A stretch of DNA of 49,524 nt from an uncultured Luminiphilus sp. (GTDB lineage: Bacteria; Pseudomonadota; Gammaproteobacteria; Pseudomonadales; Halieaceae). This document shows, piece by piece, positions 10,013-20,000 of this stretch. Where the stretch lies: positions 1-49,524 of the forward strand of contig CALKNZ010000085.1 of NCBI GenBank assembly GCA_938091995.1, given 5' to 3'. Within the stretch, counting starts at the first letter, position 1. The number at the start of each line of letters is the position of its first letter. Under the pieces are notes generated by a model. It was not told the origin of the DNA. It did not search any database and saw nothing but the letters and a program-made list of their open reading frames with translations. The translations under genes and the position numbers were made by a program.

Positions 10013-10609
10013 ATGGTAGACGATCTGCTCAGACTCGAGTCGGTAGATTTAGATCGTGGCGCGCGTCGTTTATTAACCGGCGTGTCCTTTCAGGTACGCC
10101 CGGGTGACTGTTGGCAAATGTTGGGCAGTAATGGGAGTGGTAAAACCAGTCTGATGCGGACCATTGCTGGATTAACTCGGCTGGGTTTGCAGGGCCAACG
10201 CATCTGTACAGACAATTTGCTTTACCAAGGGCATCTCCCGGGTCTTAAAACTGGGCTCAGTTGCCGGGAAAACCTTCGCTGGCATGCCAGTGGCGGGGTA
10301 GTGAGTAATGTTGAAAAGATCGACGCGGCCTTAGCCCATGTCGGACTGCAGGGCTACGAAGATAGGGTCATTTGCCAATTGTCGGCAGGACAGCAACGGC
10401 GGGTTGGGTTAGCTCGCTTATGGTTGTCTCAGGCGCAGCTGTGGTTACTCGATGAGCCCTTTACGGCTATCGATGTCAGAGGCACGGCACTGCTTGAAGC
10501 CCAAATGCAACGCCATTGCGCTGCTGGGGGTGCAGTGGTTTTTACCAGTCATCAGCCCACCGGTATGTCTGAGATAAAAATACTGGATCTCAATCAATAT
10601 GCTGCCTGA
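10013..10609 (+). CDS. ccmA: Heme exporter ATP-binding protein CcmA
   Basis: CcmA is the ATPase of the CcmABCD complex, which uses ATP hydrolysis to release heme-loaded CcmE in System I cytochrome c maturation. In 198 residues the Walker A GSNGSGKTS, signature LSAGQQRR, Walker B LWLLDEPF and switch His (FTSHQP) are all present. The length matches small CcmA proteins. The ribosome site is poor, and 14 bases separate it from ttcA. It overlaps ccmB by 11 bases, which suggests translational coupling. It is the first gene of a complete ccmABCDEFGHI operon. Confidence 0.95.
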   Translation: MVDDLLRLESVDLDRGARRLLTGVSFQVRPGDCWQMLGSNGSGKTSLMRTIAGLTRLGLQGQRICTDNLLYQGHLPGLKTGLSCRENLRWHASGGVVSNVEKIDAALAHVGLQGYEDRVICQLSAGQQRRVGLARLWLSQAQLWLLDEPFTAIDVRGTALLEAQMQRHCAAGGAVVFTSHQPTGMSEIKILDLNQYAA

Positions 10610-11282
10610 GTTGGGTACATTTCTGCGCTTTCAATTGCAGCGCCATCTGCAGCTTGCGCTTCGTCGTCCCAGCGACGTGGTAGGACCATTACTCTTCTTT
10701 TTGATGGTGATCACGCTGTTCCCTATTGGGTTGGGGCCAGACCCCAAGGTCTTGGCAGTGTTGTCCCCCGGAATTTTATGGGTGGTGGCTCTGCTGTCCA
10801 GTCTGGTTGTGAGTGGACGATTGTTTCAGGCCGATTTTGAGGATGGAACGCTGGAACAGATGGTCCTCTCGCCGCATCCTTTAGCACTCTCAGCGATGGT
10901 TGAAGTGTTTTGTCACTGGTTATTAAGTGGTGTTTTACTGGCGCTGGTGTCACCCGTATTCGCCGCCTTGCTGAATATGCCCAGTCGGGCTATTCCTGTA
11001 CTGATGGTGAGTTTGCTCATTGGCACTTTGTGCCTGTCGCTCATCGGTGCGGTAGGGGCAGCACTCACAGTGGCGCTGCGGCGGGGCGGGGTGCTTTTGT
11101 CGTTGCTGTCAATTCCTCTTACTGTACCGGTATTAATTTTTGGTGCGGCCGCCGTTCGGGAGGCAGCGCTGGGCTACGATCCTTCTTCATGGTTAGCCCT
11201 ATTGGGCGCTCTGGCGGCAGGTGGCTGTGTTTTGGCGCCACTGGCCATTGCAGCTGGGCTGCGTATTTCTCTCGAAGCCTAG
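10599..11282 (+). CDS. ccmB: Heme exporter membrane protein CcmB
   Basis: CcmB is the permease-like subunit that pairs with CcmA. The 227-residue protein is mostly hydrophobic with about six membrane helices. Family features are visible: an early FLRFQLQRHLQLALRR amphipathic start, FQADFEDGTLEQMVLSPHPL, and a C-terminal PLTVPVLIFGAAA helix. Its stop is followed by a 39-base gap before ccmC, the longest gap in the operon apart from those flanking it. No irregularity is seen. Confidence 0.94.
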   Translation: MLPELGTFLRFQLQRHLQLALRRPSDVVGPLLFFLMVITLFPIGLGPDPKVLAVLSPGILWVVALLSSLVVSGRLFQADFEDGTLEQMVLSPHPLALSAMVEVFCHWLLSGVLLALVSPVFAALLNMPSRAIPVLMVSLLIGTLCLSLIGAVGAALTVALRRGGVLLSLLSIPLTVPVLIFGAAAVREAALGYDPSSWLALLGALAAGGCVLAPLAIAAGLRISLEA

Positions 11283-11321
11283 GAACAAGGTTTTTGAACA
11301 GGAACGGGATATAATCACAGC

Positions 11322-12053
11322 ATGTGGTCAATTGTGCACAAAATGGGTTCGCCCCCTTGGTTTTTCCGGTTTGCTAACGGCGCGATAGCTTGGTTACTGC
11401 CTATCGTGCTGATTACGCTGGTGGTCGGCTGTGTTTGGGGTCTGCTAATCGCGCCTCCTGATTATCGTCAGGGCAACAGTTATCGCATTATTTTTATCCA
11501 CGTGCCTGCCGCGGTCGTGGCACTAGCCGGCTACTACGTGATGGCAACGGCGGGACTGATGAGCTTGGTTTGGAAAATTAAGATGGCCGATACGGCCATG
11601 CGCGCCCTAGCGCCGGTGGGAGCAGCGCTGACATTCGTGGCTCTGGTGACGGGCTCTATTTGGGGTAAGCCCACTTGGGGGGCTTGGTGGGTATGGGACG
11701 CTCGAATTACTTCCATGCTGATTTTGTTGTTTCTGTATTTGGGCGTAATGGCGCTGTCGGAGGCCTTTGATAACAAAGTGGCGGCAGCAAAAGCCTGTGC
11801 CGTGTTATCTCTTGTCGGTACGGTCAACATTCCCATTATTTATAAGTCTGTGGACTGGTGGTACAGCTTGCACCAACCGGCTTCGATAAAATTTACCGGC
11901 GAGAGTGCTATCGACGCATCAATGCTGTATCCCCTGCTGCTAATGATCGTGGCTTTTTATGGATTATTTGCGTTATCCGTCTTGCTGCGGATGCGCACAG
12001 AGTTACTTGTAACCCATCGTCAGTCAGCCTGGCTAAGATCGGAGTTGTCATAA
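11322..12053 (+). CDS. ccmC: Heme-handling protein CcmC
   Basis: CcmC loads heme onto CcmE at the periplasmic face of the inner membrane. The 243-residue protein has six helices and the tryptophan-rich WWD-type motif WGKPTWGAWWVWDARITS, which binds heme, with conserved histidines in the flanking loops (IFIHVPAA before it, YSLHQPASI after it). Its stop TAA shares bases with the ccmD ATG (TAATG at 12051-12055). Length and motifs are normal for the family. Confidence 0.96.
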   Translation: MWSIVHKMGSPPWFFRFANGAIAWLLPIVLITLVVGCVWGLLIAPPDYRQGNSYRIIFIHVPAAVVALAGYYVMATAGLMSLVWKIKMADTAMRALAPVGAALTFVALVTGSIWGKPTWGAWWVWDARITSMLILLFLYLGVMALSEAFDNKVAAAKACAVLSLVGTVNIPIIYKSVDWWYSLHQPASIKFTGESAIDASMLYPLLLMIVAFYGLFALSVLLRMRTELLVTHRQSAWLRSELS

Positions 12054-12262
12054 TGTACTTTGAAACATGGTCTGCAGTTTGGCACATGGAGGGTCACGGT
12101 CCCTATGTTTGGGGAGCTTACAGCCTTACGGCGTTAGTGATTGTTTTGTTAGTGTTGTCCCCCTGGGTTCGCGCTCGTGAGCTAACCCAAGATATTCGCA
12201 ACGAGCAGCGGCGTGCTGCTGCGGCGAGCGCTTTGGGGGCAGATCATGCATCCGAAACGTAA
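12053..12262 (+). CDS. ccmD: Heme exporter small membrane protein CcmD
   Basis: This short (69-residue) protein has one membrane helix (about residues 20-42, VWGAYSLTALVIVLLVLSPW) and a charged cytoplasmic tail rich in arginine and glutamate. CcmD helps release holo-CcmE from CcmABC. The position between ccmC and ccmE and the size are the main evidence, since CcmD sequences are poorly conserved. The MYFETWSAVWHMEGHGPYVW opening is typical of CcmD. It overlaps ccmC by one base and ccmE by 17 bases. Confidence 0.88.
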   Translation: MYFETWSAVWHMEGHGPYVWGAYSLTALVIVLLVLSPWVRARELTQDIRNEQRRAAAASALGADHASET

Positions 12263-12707
12263 GCAGCGGCTGATCATCGTAATCTGCATTGTCGTATTTT
12301 CCAGCACCGCTGTGGGGCTTATCAGTTATGCACTGCGCGGTAATATCAATCTCTTCTATCCACCTGCCGATGTTATCGCTGGCAAGGCTCCCACTGATCG
12401 AGCGATTCGTGTGGGCGGCATGGTCGTCGAAGGCAGCATTAAGCGCTCAGAAACGGATTTGACCACAGTATTTGCCGTTACGGATTACGAGGGCGTGGTT
12501 GAGGTCAGTTACACGGGTATTCTGCCGGATCTGTTTGCCGAGGGAGAAGGCGTTGTGGCCTCGGGCATGTTAGCGGTTGACGGTCGATTTATGGCGACGG
12601 AAGTGCTGGCAAAACATGACGAGAATTACATGCCACCCGAAGTGGCGGCAGCTCTGGCGGGCAAAAAGCCTAAAACGGGCGCCTACAATTATCAGGAGGG
12701 CGGCTAA
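12246..12707 (+). CDS. ccmE: Cytochrome c-type heme chaperone CcmE
   Basis: CcmE is a membrane-anchored periplasmic chaperone that carries heme covalently from CcmC to CcmF. With the start at ATG 12246 the product has 153 residues: an N-terminal basic segment (MHPKRKQRL), one helix (about 10-30), and an OB-fold domain. The covalent heme histidine is in VLAKHDENYMPPE near the C-terminus, next to the conserved Tyr. An upstream ATG at 12213 adds a segment unlike CcmE. The stop TAA overlaps the ccmF start by one base. Confidence 0.96.
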   Translation: MHPKRKQRLIIVICIVVFSSTAVGLISYALRGNINLFYPPADVIAGKAPTDRAIRVGGMVVEGSIKRSETDLTTVFAVTDYEGVVEVSYTGILPDLFAEGEGVVASGMLAVDGRFMATEVLAKHDENYMPPEVAAALAGKKPKTGAYNYQEGG

Positions 12708-14701
12708 TGCTGGCTGAGCTCGGACATTTTGCCCTGATCATTGCGTTTGTGCTTGCGTGTCTTCAAGGCGTTATTCCGCTGATTGGCGCCTGGCGCGGCC
12801 ATTCCGGAAGCATGCTTTTGGGGCCACCCCTTGCGGTTGGTGTTTTTGTGTTTTTGCTGATCGCCTTTGCGATTTTGACTACGACGTTTCTGCAGGATGA
12901 CTTTTCGGTCAAGGTGGTGGCCTCTAATTCCAACAGTTTCATGCCTGACATTTATAAGTTTTCTGCAGTTTGGGGTAATCATGAAGGTTCGTTGTTACTT
13001 TGGGTTCTGATTTTGTCTGGCTGGATGGTGGCGGTGGCCCAATTCAGCCGAGGTTTGCCTCTGACCGTACTGGCACGCGTGTTGGGTGTCATGGGCTTGG
13101 TTGCTGTGGGTTTCATTGCTTTTTCATTACTGACCTCAAATCCCTTCGAGCGACTTTTGCCGGGAATACCAGCGGAGGGTCGTGACCTGAATCCATTGCT
13201 GCAGGACCCGGGGCTTATTATTCATCCGCCACTGTTGTACATGGGTTATGTGGGCTTTTCCGTACCTTTTGCCTTTGCCATTGCCGCTTTAATGGGGGGC
13301 CGACTAGACGCCGCCTGGGCGCGATGGTCTAGACCCTGGACGAATGTCGCCTGGGGTTTTCTGTCTTTGGGAATCATGCTGGGCAGCTGGTGGGCGTATT
13401 ACGAATTGGGCTGGGGCGGCTGGTGGTTCTGGGACCCTGTTGAAAATGCCTCGTTTATGCCGTGGCTCGTGGGGACAGCCTTAGTGCACTCCCTCGCGGT
13501 GACTGAAAAACGCGGTCTGTTTAGGTCTTGGACCGTGCTGCTAGCCATAGCGGCCTTTTCTTTGTCATTACTGGGAACTTTTTTGGTACGTTCGGGCGTG
13601 CTCACCTCGGTTCACGCATTTGCTGCTGACCCCGATAGAGGTTTATTTATTTTAATCTTCCTCGCGCTGGTAATTGGTGGCTCATTGGTTTTGTATGCGC
13701 TTCGAGCCCCTACTGTGGCCAGTCGCGTGCAATACAGTGCTTTCTCAAGGGAAGCACTTCTGTTGGCCAATAATTTCATTTTCGTGATTTCAGCGACAAC
13801 AGTACTGCTAGGGACGCTTTTTCCATTGGTGATGGACGCTTTAGGGCAGGGGAAGTACTCCGTGGGGCCACCGTACTTTAATGCTGTTTTTGTACCCCTG
13901 ATGGCGCTGCTGGTCCCCTTCATGGGCATAGGCCCGGTGAGTCGCTGGAAGCAAGATTCGCCCTCGCGTTGGCGACAGGAGTTATTGCTTCCCGCTGCTG
14001 TGGTGGTTTTGTGCGCGCTGGTTCTGCCTTTCTTAACGCTGGGCTTCAACCTGTGGGTGGCATTAGCTGTTTTGCTGGCCGGCTGGGTGTTGCTGGGTCT
14101 GCTGCGAGACTTTCTCGAACGAACACGTTCAGCCTCGGGTATGGCGAATAAGTGGCGACGCCTCACACCCAGCTACATGGGTATGTTATTGGCCCATGCG
14201 GGCTTCGCCGCGATGATTTTAGGCGTCACCGTCGTGAGCCAACACAACGTGGAGAAAGATCTACGTATGCTGCCGGGCGACTCTGAAAATGTGGCGGGTT
14301 ATCGCTTTGAATTCGTCGGTGTAAGCGCTGTTGTAGGCCCAAACTACGATGCGGATCAGGCTGACTTTCGTGTTTACAGAGAGGGCGAACTGGTGGCGGA
14401 GCTGAGCCCACAGAAACGCCGATATCGTGCGAGTGGTCAGGTGATGACCGAGGCCGCTATCGATCCTGGGATGTTTAGAGATTTGTTTATTGCCATGGGC
14501 GAACCTGTTGGTGAGGAGGCGTGGGCGATACGCTTGCAATACAAGCCAATGATTCGATGGATATGGTTCGGGGCTTTGATGATTGGTTTTGGTGCCATTA
14601 CCACCGCTTTCGATCGTCGCTATCGCCTGCGTGTGCGTCGTTCAGAGGCCGCTGACGCTCAGGCGATTCTCAGCAGTCAAAGCAGCCATGCCAAGGCTTA
14701 G
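12707..14701 (+). CDS. ccmF: Cytochrome c heme lyase subunit CcmF
   Basis: CcmF is the core of the heme ligation complex (CcmFHI) in the inner membrane, which attaches heme to the CxxCH motifs of apocytochromes c. The 664-residue protein has many helices and the WWD signature GGWWFWDPVENASFMPWL, preceded by LIIHPPLLYMGYVG with conserved histidine. A large periplasmic loop after about residue 515 and a final helix near residue 620 match the family. The start is ATG 12707, preceded by AGGAGGG. The length is normal (E. coli CcmF has about 650 residues). Confidence 0.97.
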   Translation: MLAELGHFALIIAFVLACLQGVIPLIGAWRGHSGSMLLGPPLAVGVFVFLLIAFAILTTTFLQDDFSVKVVASNSNSFMPDIYKFSAVWGNHEGSLLLWVLILSGWMVAVAQFSRGLPLTVLARVLGVMGLVAVGFIAFSLLTSNPFERLLPGIPAEGRDLNPLLQDPGLIIHPPLLYMGYVGFSVPFAFAIAALMGGRLDAAWARWSRPWTNVAWGFLSLGIMLGSWWAYYELGWGGWWFWDPVENASFMPWLVGTALVHSLAVTEKRGLFRSWTVLLAIAAFSLSLLGTFLVRSGVLTSVHAFAADPDRGLFILIFLALVIGGSLVLYALRAPTVASRVQYSAFSREALLLANNFIFVISATTVLLGTLFPLVMDALGQGKYSVGPPYFNAVFVPLMALLVPFMGIGPVSRWKQDSPSRWRQELLLPAAVVVLCALVLPFLTLGFNLWVALAVLLAGWVLLGLLRDFLERTRSASGMANKWRRLTPSYMGMLLAHAGFAAMILGVTVVSQHNVEKDLRMLPGDSENVAGYRFEFVGVSAVVGPNYDADQADFRVYREGELVAELSPQKRRYRASGQVMTEAAIDPGMFRDLFIAMGEPVGEEAWAIRLQYKPMIRWIWFGALMIGFGAITTAFDRRYRLRVRRSEAADAQAILSSQSSHAKA

Positions 14702-15230
14702 ACTATTCTTGCCGCTTGCGGCATTTATTTTGCTGAGCCTGCTATTGTTTAAAGGGCTGTCCCTCGATCCCACGTCGTTGCCTTCTGCGCTGGTGGGTAA
14801 ACCTATGCCCGACTTTGCACTAGAAGAATTACACTCGTCTGAGGTCTTGTCGAAGCAAGGCATTATCGGTGAGCCTATGCTGGTAAATATCTGGGCGACT
14901 TGGTGTTATTCCTGCCGAGTTGAGCACCCTTATTTGCTCGAGTTGGCCGCTCAAGGTGTGAAAATCATAGGGCTGAACTACAAAGATGATAGCGTCAAAG
15001 CTATTGCTTGGCTGAAAGATCTGGGGGACCCCTACGCACTGACGTTGTCAGACACAGAGGGCATGTTGGGGTTAGATATGGGTGTTTATGGCGCACCAGA
15101 GACCTACGTAGTGGACGCCGAGGGTGTCGTTCGATACCGCCACGTGGGCGTTGTAGATGCCCAAGTTTGGGAATCTCAACTCGCTGAGTGGTTTCGTCCG
15201 TTCCGAAATAAAGGAGTAGTGTTGCCGTGA
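14688..15230 (+). CDS. ccmG: Thiol:disulfide interchange protein CcmG (DsbE)
   Basis: This membrane-anchored periplasmic thioredoxin reduces apocytochrome c or CcmH so that heme can be attached. The 180-residue product has one anchor helix (6-22) and a thioredoxin fold with active site WATWCYSCRVEHP (Cys73 and Cys76). E. coli CcmG has CPTC here, so the Tyr-Ser pair between the cysteines is a departure from that form. The cis-proline region GVYGAPETYVVD is present. It overlaps the end of ccmF by 14 bases and the start of ccmH by 4. Confidence 0.94.
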   Translation: MPRLRLFLPLAAFILLSLLLFKGLSLDPTSLPSALVGKPMPDFALEELHSSEVLSKQGIIGEPMLVNIWATWCYSCRVEHPYLLELAAQGVKIIGLNYKDDSVKAIAWLKDLGDPYALTLSDTEGMLGLDMGVYGAPETYVVDAEGVVRYRHVGVVDAQVWESQLAEWFRPFRNKGVVLP

Positions 15231-15724
15231 ATTTCTGCGTTTCAATGATGCGGTGGTTGCCGGTGGTTAGCCTTTGCCTAACCGTTATCTCAGCGAATGC
15301 CGTGATTGAGACCTATGAGTTTTCGGAGCCCAGCCTGGAGGCTCGTTATCATAGACTCAGCGATGAGTTGCGCTGCCCAAAATGCCAAAATCAAACGATT
15401 GCCGACTCGAACGCACCTATCGCTAAAGACCTACGATTTCTTCTGCACGAGCAGTTACAGTCAGGTGCGAGTGACGATGAAATCTTGAGCTTTATGGTCG
15501 ACCGCTACGGTGAATTCGTGCGTTATCGTCCTGCTATGGATAGCAATACAGCGGTGCTGTGGTACGGCCCCTTACTCTTGACCTTGGTAACCCTAGGCGC
15601 CCTGGGGTTACACCTTCGAGGTAGGCAAGCCATCAAACCTGCGTTAGAGCCTAGCGAGGAAGAGCGGGAAGTGCTTCGCGCGCGCTTGGCGGTAAGAGAC
15701 AGTAACCCGGAGCGTCAACCATGA
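15227..15724 (+). CDS. ccmH: Cytochrome c maturation protein CcmH (CcmL type)
   Basis: CcmH is a periplasmic thiol reductant for apocytochrome c, anchored by one helix. The 165-residue protein has a signal peptide, the redox motif LRCPKCQNQ (Cys50 and Cys53), and a C-terminal helix near 110-128. I kept the GTG start at 15227 because AGGAGT lies 9 bases upstream and the GTG overlaps the ccmG stop. The ATG at 15245 is further from any ribosome site. The protein lacks the TPR part that is fused to it in E. coli. Here that part is encoded by the next gene, ccmI. Confidence 0.95.
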   Translation: MNFCVSMMRWLPVVSLCLTVISANAVIETYEFSEPSLEARYHRLSDELRCPKCQNQTIADSNAPIAKDLRFLLHEQLQSGASDDEILSFMVDRYGEFVRYRPAMDSNTAVLWYGPLLLTLVTLGALGLHLRGRQAIKPALEPSEEEREVLRARLAVRDSNPERQP

Positions 15725-16923
15725 CGAGCTTCTATGCTGGGGCTGCGGTGTTGACGCTGCTGTGCCTTGGCTTGTTACTGATACCTCGCTGGCAACGTCG
15801 TCGCTGGCAGGGCGAATCGAATTTAGATTGGCTTGCTTTGCGCCAAGAGGAATTGGGCGCTGGCGTGCTCGCCGATCAGCAGGCGCTTAGTCGTGACGCC
15901 GAGCTGCGGATTTTGGATGAGTCACCTGGGGGTGAGAGCGAACAGCTTTTAGAGAGTAGGGGTACCTTTGCAGGAGGCTGGCGCGGTCTATTGCTGCTGA
16001 CTACGGTGATAGTGAGTTTACCGGTGTTGTTGTATGTCAATCTTGGCGCTATTGAGGACGTGCGAATTACCGCAGCATTAGAGGGTCTGCAAGACGCCTC
16101 GCCCGAGGAGGTGCAGACTTTACTGGCGGACATTGAAGCACGGTCCAGCGCAAAACCGGGTAACGTTGAGTACTTATCCCTGTTGGGGGAGTACTACACA
16201 GCACAAAATGAACACGTTCGGGCATTGGCGGTCTACGAGCAGTTGCTGCTGCAGTTTCCTGAAAGCGCTGAGGTGCTTGCTCGTGCTGCTCAGGCGGAGT
16301 ATCTGATAGGTGAGCGCCTGCTCACTGAACAAGCCCGGAGACGGGCTGAGGCCGCGTTGGCGATTAACCCGGAGCAACGAAGCGCTTTGGGAACACTGGG
16401 TATGGCCGCTTTCGAGGCAGGGCAGTACACCCAGGCATTACAGTATTGGGAGCGACTATTGGGGTTTGAATCACCAGGAACCCCAGGCTACCAAATGCTA
16501 ACAACAATTATTGCTGAAGCGCGGACACGGGGTGGAATTGCGGATGAAGCCGTGGTTTCGAAGGTCGTGCCGGAGCAGCATTCTGGCGCTGGCGTCATGG
16601 TGACCGTGGCCTTGCCCCGGGGTCAAAGCGCCCAAGGCACTGTTTTCATAGTGGCTCGACCCAGTGGCGGCGTGCAACGCATGCCCACCGCGGCAGTGAG
16701 AAGGGAGGCCAGCGAGCTGCCATTTACTGTCCGCCTTGATGATGCTTCCTCAATGGCCGGACAAAAGATTTCAGAACTCAATCTTATTGATGTTGAAGTA
16801 CAGCTGTCTGCTACGGGGCAGCCGGGGCGAGGAAATGCGAGTTGGTTAGCCACTGCGAGCAATATTGAGCCCACGAATGACGCCGAGATAGCGTTGATTC
16901 TAGAGCCCGCCAGGCCTCAATGA
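15721..16923 (+). CDS. ccmI: Cytochrome c maturation protein CcmI (CycH-like, TPR)
   Basis: CcmI is the apocytochrome chaperone of the heme ligation complex. The 400-residue protein starts with a helix (about 4-22), has a second helix near residues 95-113, then TPR repeats (EYLSLLGEYYTAQNEHVRAL, about 148-167, and following), and a C-terminal periplasmic domain with the phrase VFIVARPSGG that is usual for CcmI. It overlaps ccmH by 4 bases and ends the ccm operon. 110 bases then separate it from smc. No unusual features are seen. Confidence 0.9.
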   Translation: MTSFYAGAAVLTLLCLGLLLIPRWQRRRWQGESNLDWLALRQEELGAGVLADQQALSRDAELRILDESPGGESEQLLESRGTFAGGWRGLLLLTTVIVSLPVLLYVNLGAIEDVRITAALEGLQDASPEEVQTLLADIEARSSAKPGNVEYLSLLGEYYTAQNEHVRALAVYEQLLLQFPESAEVLARAAQAEYLIGERLLTEQARRRAEAALAINPEQRSALGTLGMAAFEAGQYTQALQYWERLLGFESPGTPGYQMLTTIIAEARTRGGIADEAVVSKVVPEQHSGAGVMVTVALPRGQSAQGTVFIVARPSGGVQRMPTAAVRREASELPFTVRLDDASSMAGQKISELNLIDVEVQLSATGQPGRGNASWLATASNIEPTNDAEIALILEPARPQ

Positions 16924-17034
16924 TGAATTCGTGAACTGGACCCAAAGCTAGATATAGTGTTGGCAAGCTAGAGGGTATACACTACATGTTGTGTCCTCAG
17001 GGTTGATCCTTGATGTTTCCCAATAGGTAGGTAA

Positions 17035-20000
17035 ATGCGTCTCAAATCCATCAAGCTGGCTGGCTTCAAGTCCTTTGTTGACCCTACAACGGTCAATTTT
17101 CCTAGCAATATGTGCTCTGTCGTGGGGCCCAACGGATGCGGCAAATCCAATATTATTGACGCCGTCCGATGGGTTTTGGGGGAAAGTTCGGCTAAAAACC
17201 TTCGTGGTGAGTCGATGACTGATGTCATCTTTAATGGGACCACGCATCGTCAGCCCGTTGGGCAGGCCTCCATCGAGCTTATCTTCGATAATACCTCGGG
17301 AAAATTAGTGGGCGAATACGCAGCCTATGCCGAGATATCGGTGCGCAGGGTTGTGGGCCGGGAGGGCACCTCCGAGTACTGGCTAAATGGCGCTAAATGT
17401 CGTCGCCGAGACATCACAGATCTATTTTTAGGTACAGGTTTAGGGCCTAGAAGTTACGCCATTATCGAGCAGGGCATGATTTCCCGCTTGATTGAGTCAA
17501 AGCCTGAAGAGCTCAGGGTTTTTATTGAAGAAGCGGCTGGCATTTCTAAATACAAAGAGCGTCGTCGTGAAACTGAAAGTCGCATGCGCAGGACACTGGA
17601 GAATTTAGATCGTCTCGCCGATCTCCGCGAGGAGCTCGAGCGTAACTTACAGCACCTATTGCGTCAGTCTCAGGCTGCGGAGAAGTATGCAGAGTTCCGT
17701 GCCGAAGAGCGCGAACTTAAATCTCAGCTTCTCGCACTGCAGTGGCGAGAGCACCAACATAATAGCTCAGCGAGTCAGCTGGCCTTGTCAGATTTAGATG
17801 TTAAGCAGGAAGCCGAGCGCGCGGAATTTGAGCGGGTAGGGGCCAGTATAGAGGGTACGCGGGTTGCCCTTGCTGAAGCGACCGATGCATTCAACAGCGT
17901 TCAGGCTGACTACTATTCTGTGGGTGGTGAAGTCACACGGGTAGAGCAAGCACTAAAATACGAGCAGGAACGGCGTGCCACTATCGAATCTGACTTGCGT
18001 CAAACCCGGGAAGGGTTGCAAGAGTCGAAAGGTCATCTCAATGCAGATACGGAACGACTTGCAGCTTGGCGCCTAGAGCTTGAGTCATTGAGGCCTTTGC
18101 TGTCAGAGCAAAGAAGTGCCGCAGATGCCGCCGCGGGGGTTTCGGCCGCCGCTGAAGAGGCTATGACTAACTGGCAAAACCGTTGGGATGAATTTAACCA
18201 AAACGCCGCAGGGCCCAAGCAAGCCTCTGAGGTTCAACAAAGTCGTATTGTGTATCTAGAGCAAGTGCTGCAAAGAATCCACGAACGCGGTGGGAAATTG
18301 CGTCAAGAACTGGAGGCACTGGAAACTGAGGATATTGATAAAGATCTCCCCGAGTTGGAAACCCAGATTCGTGCTGGAGACGAGGCCGTCAAAGCTCAGG
18401 AGGAAGCGCTGCTCGAGCTAGACGCTGAAGTGGCTGGGCAGCGCGAAAACATTGAACGCCTGCGTGATGAGCAAGACAAGGTGCGAGCACGCCTTCAACA
18501 GCTGAAAGGTCAGGAAGCGTCACTGCAGGCCTTGCAAGAGGCTGCTCTCGCACAGGGCGATGTCTCTGCAACGCAGCAATGGCTTGCTGATCTGGGGTTA
18601 GAGAGCAGTGGCAACGTCTACGAAGCTCTGCAGGTTCAAGATCAGTGGACGCTGGCAGTTGAATCGGTACTGGCGGAGAGACTCACGGGGGTGTGCACAC
18701 AAAACTTTGCTCAAGTCCAAGACGCTTTTGACAGCGCGCCTGCGGGGGCGAATATTTTAGCTTCAGGCCAAGTTGGTACCGGGGCGCCCGGGACCTTGGC
18801 CGAAAAGGTTGTGGGGCCAGCATCTGTACTGGCGGCGCTTACGGGTGTGCATATCGCTGAAAACCTGTCTGCCGCTCGCGACATTTTGATCACGCTGGGT
18901 GCTACTGCCTCAGTTATTACCCCTGATGGAGATTGGCTAGGGGCTGGCTGGGCTTCCAAACCCTCAAAAAACGATGCGGGGCAAGGCATTATCCTGCGTA
19001 AAGCTTCTCTGGATGGTGTCGCAGAGGAGATGGCAGAGCTCGAAGGGTCGCTGCAAACAATTAATCAAAATCTTGCCCAACTGCAGGATTCAAGACGAGC
19101 TAACGAAGACAAACGCAGAGCCGGCGAAGCGACCCTCAAAACCTTCGTCCAGCAACAAGCCGCAAAGGTTACTGAACGTGGCGCAAGGGTGGCCGCGGCA
19201 GAGCAAACCCGGCAGAGAACCCAGCAGCTGCAGGCGGATTTGGCTGAGTCCGGATCCCAGTTTGAAACAGAACAAGCATCACTGGCTGGGGCAAGATCAG
19301 AGCTGCAAACGGCCATTGACCAAATGGCTTTGGATGGCGATCAGCGATCGGCTCTGAGTCAGGAGCGGGATCAACTCAACCTTCAGCTTCAAAACGCTCG
19401 TGTAGCTGCCCGTGAAGCGCGAGACAGTGCTCATAGCACGGACGTGCGGGTGCAAAGCCTAGGAAGTCAGGCCGAGACAGTTGCGAGTTCTATCAACCGC
19501 CTTGAACAACAGGTGGAGCAGCTTCAGGGTAGAGTCACTGATCTGACTGAGCAGCTACCCGTTGGCGACAATCCCGATGCTCAGCTTCAGTCGGAACTCG
19601 AGACGCTACTGGCGCAACGGGTCGAAGCGCAAACTGCGCTCACGGCCGCCCGTCAACGTGTGGCCGATCACGATCATGCCTTGAGAGAGCAGGAAAAGCT
19701 TAAGCTGGCCGCCGAGCACCGGTTGCAGGCAATTCACAGTGAACTTGAGTCAGGTCGGTTACAACAAGCCGAACGAAACGTAAGAATAGAGAATTTGGAA
19801 GGTCTGCTTCGAGAGCTCGAGGTGACCCCTCAAGAGGTAGTCGAGGGCCTACCACAAGAGGCTTCGGAACCGGAATGGCAGGTCAAGGTAGAGCGTGTAG
19901 CGGCTCGTATCGCGCGGCTTGGTCCCATTAATTTGGCGGCTATCGATGAGTATGCCAAGGCTTCAGAACGCAAAACCTACCTCGATGCTCAAGATGCCGA

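Noticed and set aside
13612-14166. 184-residue open frame antisense to ccmF
   Set aside because: Shadow of a well-conserved gene; composition is basic and low-complexity with no domain.
16953-16981. Promoter before smc (TATAGT, TTGGCA and TATACA)
   Set aside because: The hexamers do not pair with acceptable spacing; a promoter may be there but I cannot define it.
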